Virus record (IMG/VR): IMGVR_UViG_3300024999_000391 | Coordinates: 1 to 24,319 of that record | Strand: one strand, 5' to 3' | From: a virus | Length of the DNA stretch: 24,319 nt | Shown here: positions 21,453-24,319 of the stretch, piece by piece | Layout: each line of letters opens with the position of its first letter | How positions within the stretch are numbered: the stretch's first letter is position 1 | Notes under the pieces: generated by a model | Told to the model about the DNA's origin: nothing | Seen by the model: only the letters and a program-made list of their open reading frames with translations | Databases searched by the model: none | Program-made: the position numbers and the translations under genes

Positions 21453-22679
21453 TTATTCGTCAGCCGGGGCCGTGCTTGCGCTCAGGCACTGGATAAAATT
21501 GACGTAATCCGTTGCGCCAACTTCACAATCCCAGGAAATACGGGCCTGAAAAGCGATATCCCGGTCAAGGTACGCCTGCGTATTCTGACCCAGGGTCACA
21601 TAGGTAAAGCGGATTTTCCATTTACGCAGGAATTGCCGTTTGGGTGCGCCGTAATACCATGCGGACGTGGACAGGTCGTCCACTTTCGGGCTGGAAAGGA
21701 TACGGGCAACCGGGATATTCCAGCGACCACGCGGCCCCCAGTTGGAAATTTCGTTCTCCACGCCGGGGACGTATTCGCTGTTCATGACCTTCAGCACCGC
21801 GCCAAGAATGGCATCCGGGCACAAAATCACGCGCTCGGATACTGGGATGTTAATTCTCTTGCCCCGGCCGTTCAGCATGGCCGCCAGCACCGCACGGGCC
21901 GCGTCAAGGTCGGTTTCATCGACAAACGCATTGTTTGCAACGCGGGTTCCAGACGGCGCACGGGTTCCGGGGGTGTTCGCCGTGGAGCTGTAAAGGGCCG
22001 TACCGGTTCCTTCGGGCCGGTAAACGTAGGGTTCGGCAGCGGAGGCCGCTGAACCATAATGATCGGTCACACGCGCAAGGGTCAGTTCTTCTATTTCATC
22101 CGATGCAATTTCCGGCAGGGCATTAACGCGCATAAGGAAATTGGGGATATCGTTTTCCCGCAACATTTCGGTCGTGAGGCTGATTTTCCGCCCGTTCTTG
22201 CGGTGCCTGATCTGGACCGTCTCTTCACTTGCTCCGATTTCCGGGTATTCCTCAGTTTCCTTGACTTCGCTTACGTGTTTGTCGTCATTCAGCACGGCGG
22301 CAATGGTGGTGATTTTCTTGTTGTCGTCAAAGTCCGTCACGAGGTCTTGCCCGATTGTCGGCAGTTTCGCGTATTTGTCATTAAACATTTTAATGATGGC
22401 CGTACCGGTCAGGACCGGAAATGCGCTGGTGGTGATGGCGCGCTGGCCGCTATGGGTCAGTTCGTCCGGCATGTGAACGGTGACGGGCACATCGGAAAAA
22501 TTCATGAACAGCCCGCGAGCGTTCGCCAGGATGTCAGCCGGTTTGATAGTCCCGTTCTCGATCAACCCATCAATTTTTTGCATAAAATTTTTGGGGTCGT
22601 TCAGCGCAATTTCGCGAAGCCCGCCCAGGGACAGGCCGGGGGCGTATGATATCCCGCTTCTGATAAGATTCTTGCTCAT
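21453..22679 (-). CDS. Major capsid protein (408 aa)
   Basis: The protein forms the icosahedral shell. Its place after the protease/scaffold and decoration genes is the capsid slot. An N-terminal region that could act as a scaffold-like arm (residues 1-60) leads to a body containing TGTAIIKMFNDKYAKLPTIG, SEVKETEEYPEIGASEETVQ and KISLTTEMLRENDIPNFLMR. It continues to a C-terminal strand region (AYLDRDIAFQARISWDCEVG). This is the pattern of HK97-fold major capsid proteins of medium length. GGAGGG lies before ATG 22679. The acidic 'EVKETEEYPE' loop is typical of the E-loop region. Confidence 0.88.
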   Translation of the reverse strand: MSKNLIRSGISYAPGLSLGGLREIALNDPKNFMQKIDGLIENGTIKPADILANARGLFMNFSDVPVTVHMPDELTHSGQRAITTSAFPVLTGTAIIKMFNDKYAKLPTIGQDLVTDFDDNKKITTIAAVLNDDKHVSEVKETEEYPEIGASEETVQIRHRKNGRKISLTTEMLRENDIPNFLMRVNALPEIASDEIEELTLARVTDHYGSAASAAEPYVYRPEGTGTALYSSTANTPGTRAPSGTRVANNAFVDETDLDAARAVLAAMLNGRGKRINIPVSERVILCPDAILGAVLKVMNSEYVPGVENEISNWGPRGRWNIPVARILSSPKVDDLSTSAWYYGAPKRQFLRKWKIRFTYVTLGQNTQAYLDRDIAFQARISWDCEVGATDYVNFIQCLSASTAPADE

Positions 22680-22699
22680 TGTTTTTTACCCTCCATAAT

Positions 22700-22722
22700 G
22701 GCGGCAGGTTCCGCCCGCCGCC
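22700..22722. other. Inverted repeat upstream of the capsid gene
   Basis: GGCGGC (22700-22705) pairs with GCCGCC (22717-22722) around an 11-nt loop in the gap between the decoration and capsid genes. No T-run follows on the minus strand. It ends a few bases before the capsid gene's GGAGGG ribosome site, so it might shape translation or mRNA stability. Only a 6-bp stem. Confidence 0.3.
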
Positions 22723-22730
22723 TGGGTTAA

Positions 22731-23570
22731 TTATGATTCTACGGTGATGTCAGCATCCGCGCCGGAGATTGACGCATACGCAAGCCAGTCGGTCCCATCC
22801 CATATCAGATGCATGAAGTCGCCCTCGTCTGTCACGGAAACGGTCTTTCCGGCCGTCTGGATGCCGCCCTTGATGATCACGGAAGCCGTGTCCGGTTTCG
22901 GGTCAAACACCAACGCCTGAGCCGCTGCCGCCATCAATATGACATTGTAGCCGACAGGAACAACCGCTTCAGGGGCCGTAATGGTCACGCTGCCCTGAGC
23001 CGCCTTGTTTGTGATAATCGCGCCGCAATCTTCCATGGTCAGGGTGTAGGCAGATGTTTTCGCCAACACTTTGACCAGGTTTTTTTGCAGGACGTTTTTA
23101 TACCAGTAGGAAAACTCCGGATGGAAAACCGCCTGCACATAAGACTTGCTGGTGATTGTGGTTCCGACTTGGGGCACGTTATCCGTACCGACAGACATCG
23201 CAACCGCCACGCCGTCAACGTCTACGGTCAGCTGCTGGCTTTGGCTTGCCGTAAGGGTCAGCCCTTCGCCGTATTCGATGGCATCCGCAGCAGCAAGGGC
23301 AAACTCGAAAACGTCACCGTCCCGCAGCATGTAGCAAGGCACATATCGGGCCGCATCGGTTGACTTCTGCTCTTCGGCGGCAATGACCAAAGAGTAAGCA
23401 GCGTCGGCAACCGCATTGACAGCCGTCACAACGCCCGCATTCTCGTTAAAGGTTAAAATTTCGCCCATTTTGAAAGCGCGGGTTGAACCCGCAGCCGCTT
23501 TCATGGGTACGATAAGGGGTGAGGTCGCGCCGTTCAGGTTTTTAAGCCACGGCATTTTGTTTACTGCCAT
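22731..23570 (-). CDS. Capsid decoration/cement protein with fibre-like C-terminal domain (279 aa)
   Basis: The gene lies between the protease/scaffold and the capsid gene, the lambda D slot. The N-terminal 130 residues (STRAFKMGEILTFNENAGVV, then YMLRDGDVFEFALAAADAIE and EGLTLTASQSQQL) read like capsid cement proteins that carry a small 'G.vl..n..G.v.' barrel. Residues about 165-279 add a second domain (YTLTMEDCGAIITNKAAQGS, TITAPEAVVPVGYNVILMAA, GDFMHLIWDGTDW). This is a beta module common in phage fibres. The start at ATG 23570 has a GGAGG site. Decoration of the shell surface with an extra fibre domain is the likely role. Confidence 0.65.
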   Translation of the reverse strand: MAVNKMPWLKNLNGATSPLIVPMKAAAGSTRAFKMGEILTFNENAGVVTAVNAVADAAYSLVIAAEEQKSTDAARYVPCYMLRDGDVFEFALAAADAIEYGEGLTLTASQSQQLTVDVDGVAVAMSVGTDNVPQVGTTITSKSYVQAVFHPEFSYWYKNVLQKNLVKVLAKTSAYTLTMEDCGAIITNKAAQGSVTITAPEAVVPVGYNVILMAAAAQALVFDPKPDTASVIIKGGIQTAGKTVSVTDEGDFMHLIWDGTDWLAYASISGADADITVES

Positions 23571-23603
23571 TGTTTAATCCTCCAATTGGATGTTAATTTT
23601 TGA

Positions 23604-24017
23604 TTACATCGCCCGGAAAGCGCTGGCGAACAGGTCGTCAGGGATGTCGGCAATCTTCCGGAACTGCTGATTGCCCGCCGCATCTTCGTGCTTTTCATCG
23701 CCCGCGCTGCGCTGATGTTTGGCATCGCTGCCGCCCTTCACCGATTCATCGGAAATGAAGGTCAGCATCTCGACATGGCTTCTGCCGTCAAGGGCCATAT
23801 CAAACACTTTGGCCTTGCACGTTTCAGATACCGCCATTGCACGGCTGGACAGATCGGCCAGGGTGTCCCGGTCTACCTGGATTTTCGGGGTGTTCTCATC
23901 TTTCAAAATACTTCTGACGGTTCCGGCAACATCCTCGGCGGTCAGGGGTTTCGGCATTTTACCGATGGCCTCGGCCACGGTGTCCGCCACAAGTTTTCTT
24001 ATTTCTTTGTCTTCCAT
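23604..24017 (-). CDS. Nested scaffold protein from an internal start (137 aa)
   Basis: Inside the protease gene, in the same frame, ATG 24017 (MEDKEIRKLVADTVAEAIGK) follows AAGGAG (24032-24027) with a 9-base gap. This is the best ribosome site in the area. The start falls at the boundary between protease and scaffold parts. Lambda makes Nu3 in this way from inside gene C, to supply extra scaffold. The product is acidic, helical and rich in Asp/Glu, with DNA-free scaffold character. Confidence 0.65.
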   Translation of the reverse strand: MEDKEIRKLVADTVAEAIGKMPKPLTAEDVAGTVRSILKDENTPKIQVDRDTLADLSSRAMAVSETCKAKVFDMALDGRSHVEMLTFISDESVKGGSDAKHQRSAGDEKHEDAAGNQQFRKIADIPDDLFASAFRAM

Positions 24018-24319
24018 TTCGGTTTTCTCCTTGTTGGTTTTGGGTTGTGCTTCGAAGGTGTTGTCTGCCAGGGACCGGCTAAAACCCACTGTGTGATCCG
24101 CTGGAATCGGGGTTAATGTGATCTCATGGGGCCGCCATTCAATGCCGATGACAGCCGGGCCTTTAAATTCCCGCTTTGTTTCCGGGTCAATCCATCCGTC
24201 TGTTTCTTCTTCCAGCCGGATTCCACGGGATATCTGATAACCAAAAGAGATCCCCCGCAAGCTGCCGGACTTGATTTTCTGCATGGCAAGGTTCCCGTTT
24301 TCGTCATCGTCAAAGCTGA
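23604..24319 (-). CDS. Prohead protease with C-terminal scaffold (5' end outside window)
   Basis: The frame is open to the window edge (reading SFDDDENGNLA before the first ATG at 24284), so the gene is cut. The motif SGSLRGISFGYQI holds the likely catalytic Ser of HK97-type prohead proteases. EWRPHEITLTPIPADHTVGF is the conserved strand that follows. The catalytic His region would lie upstream. From residue about 90 of the 226-residue frame the protein becomes acidic and helical, as in scaffold domains (EIRKLVADTVAEAIGK), and it ends DLFASAFRAM. Protease-scaffold fusions process the capsid and are then cleaved. An internal start for the scaffold alone is listed separately. Confidence 0.85.
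   Translation of the reverse strand, partial: SFDDDENGNLAMQKIKSGSLRGISFGYQISRGIRLEEETDGWIDPETKREFKGPAVIGIEWRPHEITLTPIPADHTVGFSRSLADNTFEAQPKTNKEKTEMEDKEIRKLVADTVAEAIGKMPKPLTAEDVAGTVRSILKDENTPKIQVDRDTLADLSSRAMAVSETCKAKVFDMALDGRSHVEMLTFISDESVKGGSDAKHQRSAGDEKHEDAAGNQQFRKIADIPDDLFASAFRAM
24027..24032 (-). promoter_or_regulatory. Internal ribosome-binding site for the nested scaffold
   Basis: The minus strand reads AAGGAGAAAACCGAAATG. It is a near-consensus Shine-Dalgarno in mid-gene with a usable start 9 bases downstream in the frame of the host gene. Confidence 0.6.

Noticed and set aside
21264-22649. Long plus-strand open frames of 262 and 196 codons opposite the capsid gene
   Set aside because: They lie antisense to a well-supported capsid gene, have Arg/His/Gly-rich, low-complexity products and no ribosome site or neighbours on that strand. 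Such shadows are usual opposite GC-biased coding sequence.
1-24319. Possible tRNA genes, CRISPR arrays, insertion sequences or integrase/att sites
   Set aside because: I saw no cloverleaf with a usual anticodon arm, no direct-repeat/spacer pattern, no transposase motif and no integrase; a dedicated tRNA scan could still find a divergent one.

Overview
The window is part of a tailed, double-stranded DNA phage or prophage genome; every gene I can place is phage-like. Almost all of it (about 2.15 to 24.3 kb) is one leftward late operon on the minus strand. It runs in transcription order from the right edge: capsid protease with a nested scaffold, decoration protein, major capsid protein, a secreted-looking 'TLTNKTLTSP' protein, head-tail joining protein, gpZ-like and gpU-like proteins, tail tube, tail assembly chaperone with a -1 frameshift extension, and tape measure. 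This order matches the lambda head-tail series C/Nu3-D-E-FI-FII-Z-U-V-G/GT-H almost slot for slot, so the virion is most likely a lambda-type siphovirus with a long non-contractile tail. The terminase, portal and the N-terminus of the protease would lie beyond the right edge. No integrase, repressor or replication gene is visible, so lifestyle cannot be decided.

After the tape measure (14.3 to 5.3 kb) the lambda resemblance ends. The tip and fibre module has a 115-aa protein, a coiled-coil 515-aa protein, a 170-aa and a 274-aa protein, a 394-aa protein carrying eight 'HVPP' repeats, and a 235-aa protein. Two large proteins with Sec-type signal peptides follow: a 382-aa fibre-like protein and an 874-aa beta-helix plus sialate-O-acetylesterase-like protein. 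A lysis segment comes next (5.3 to 4.1 kb): a TTG-started membrane/coiled-coil protein, a GH24 lysozyme with an E-C-T catalytic set, and small membrane and zinc-ribbon proteins. A tail of small hypotheticals ends with a DUF1353 protein.

The left 2.16 kb is a separate rightward cluster of very small genes that meets the late operon tail to tail with a 7-bp overlap. Most are linked by ATGA or GTGA stop/start overlaps. They include the C-terminus of a helix-turn-helix-like protein, a zinc ribbon, an MmcB-like PD-(D/E)XK protein, a pair of tiny Cys-cluster proteins and a second zinc-ribbon protein. This looks like an accessory or early region.

The host is probably Gram-negative, judging from the lambda-like head-tail set and three Sec signal peptides; I cannot name a taxon. 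No tRNA, rRNA, CRISPR array or insertion sequence was found, and no stretch over 300 bases lacks a gene. The most notable features are the three signal-peptide-bearing virion-type proteins, the nested scaffold start, the G/GT-like frameshift, and the HVPP repeat protein with a terminator-like hairpin inside its gene.
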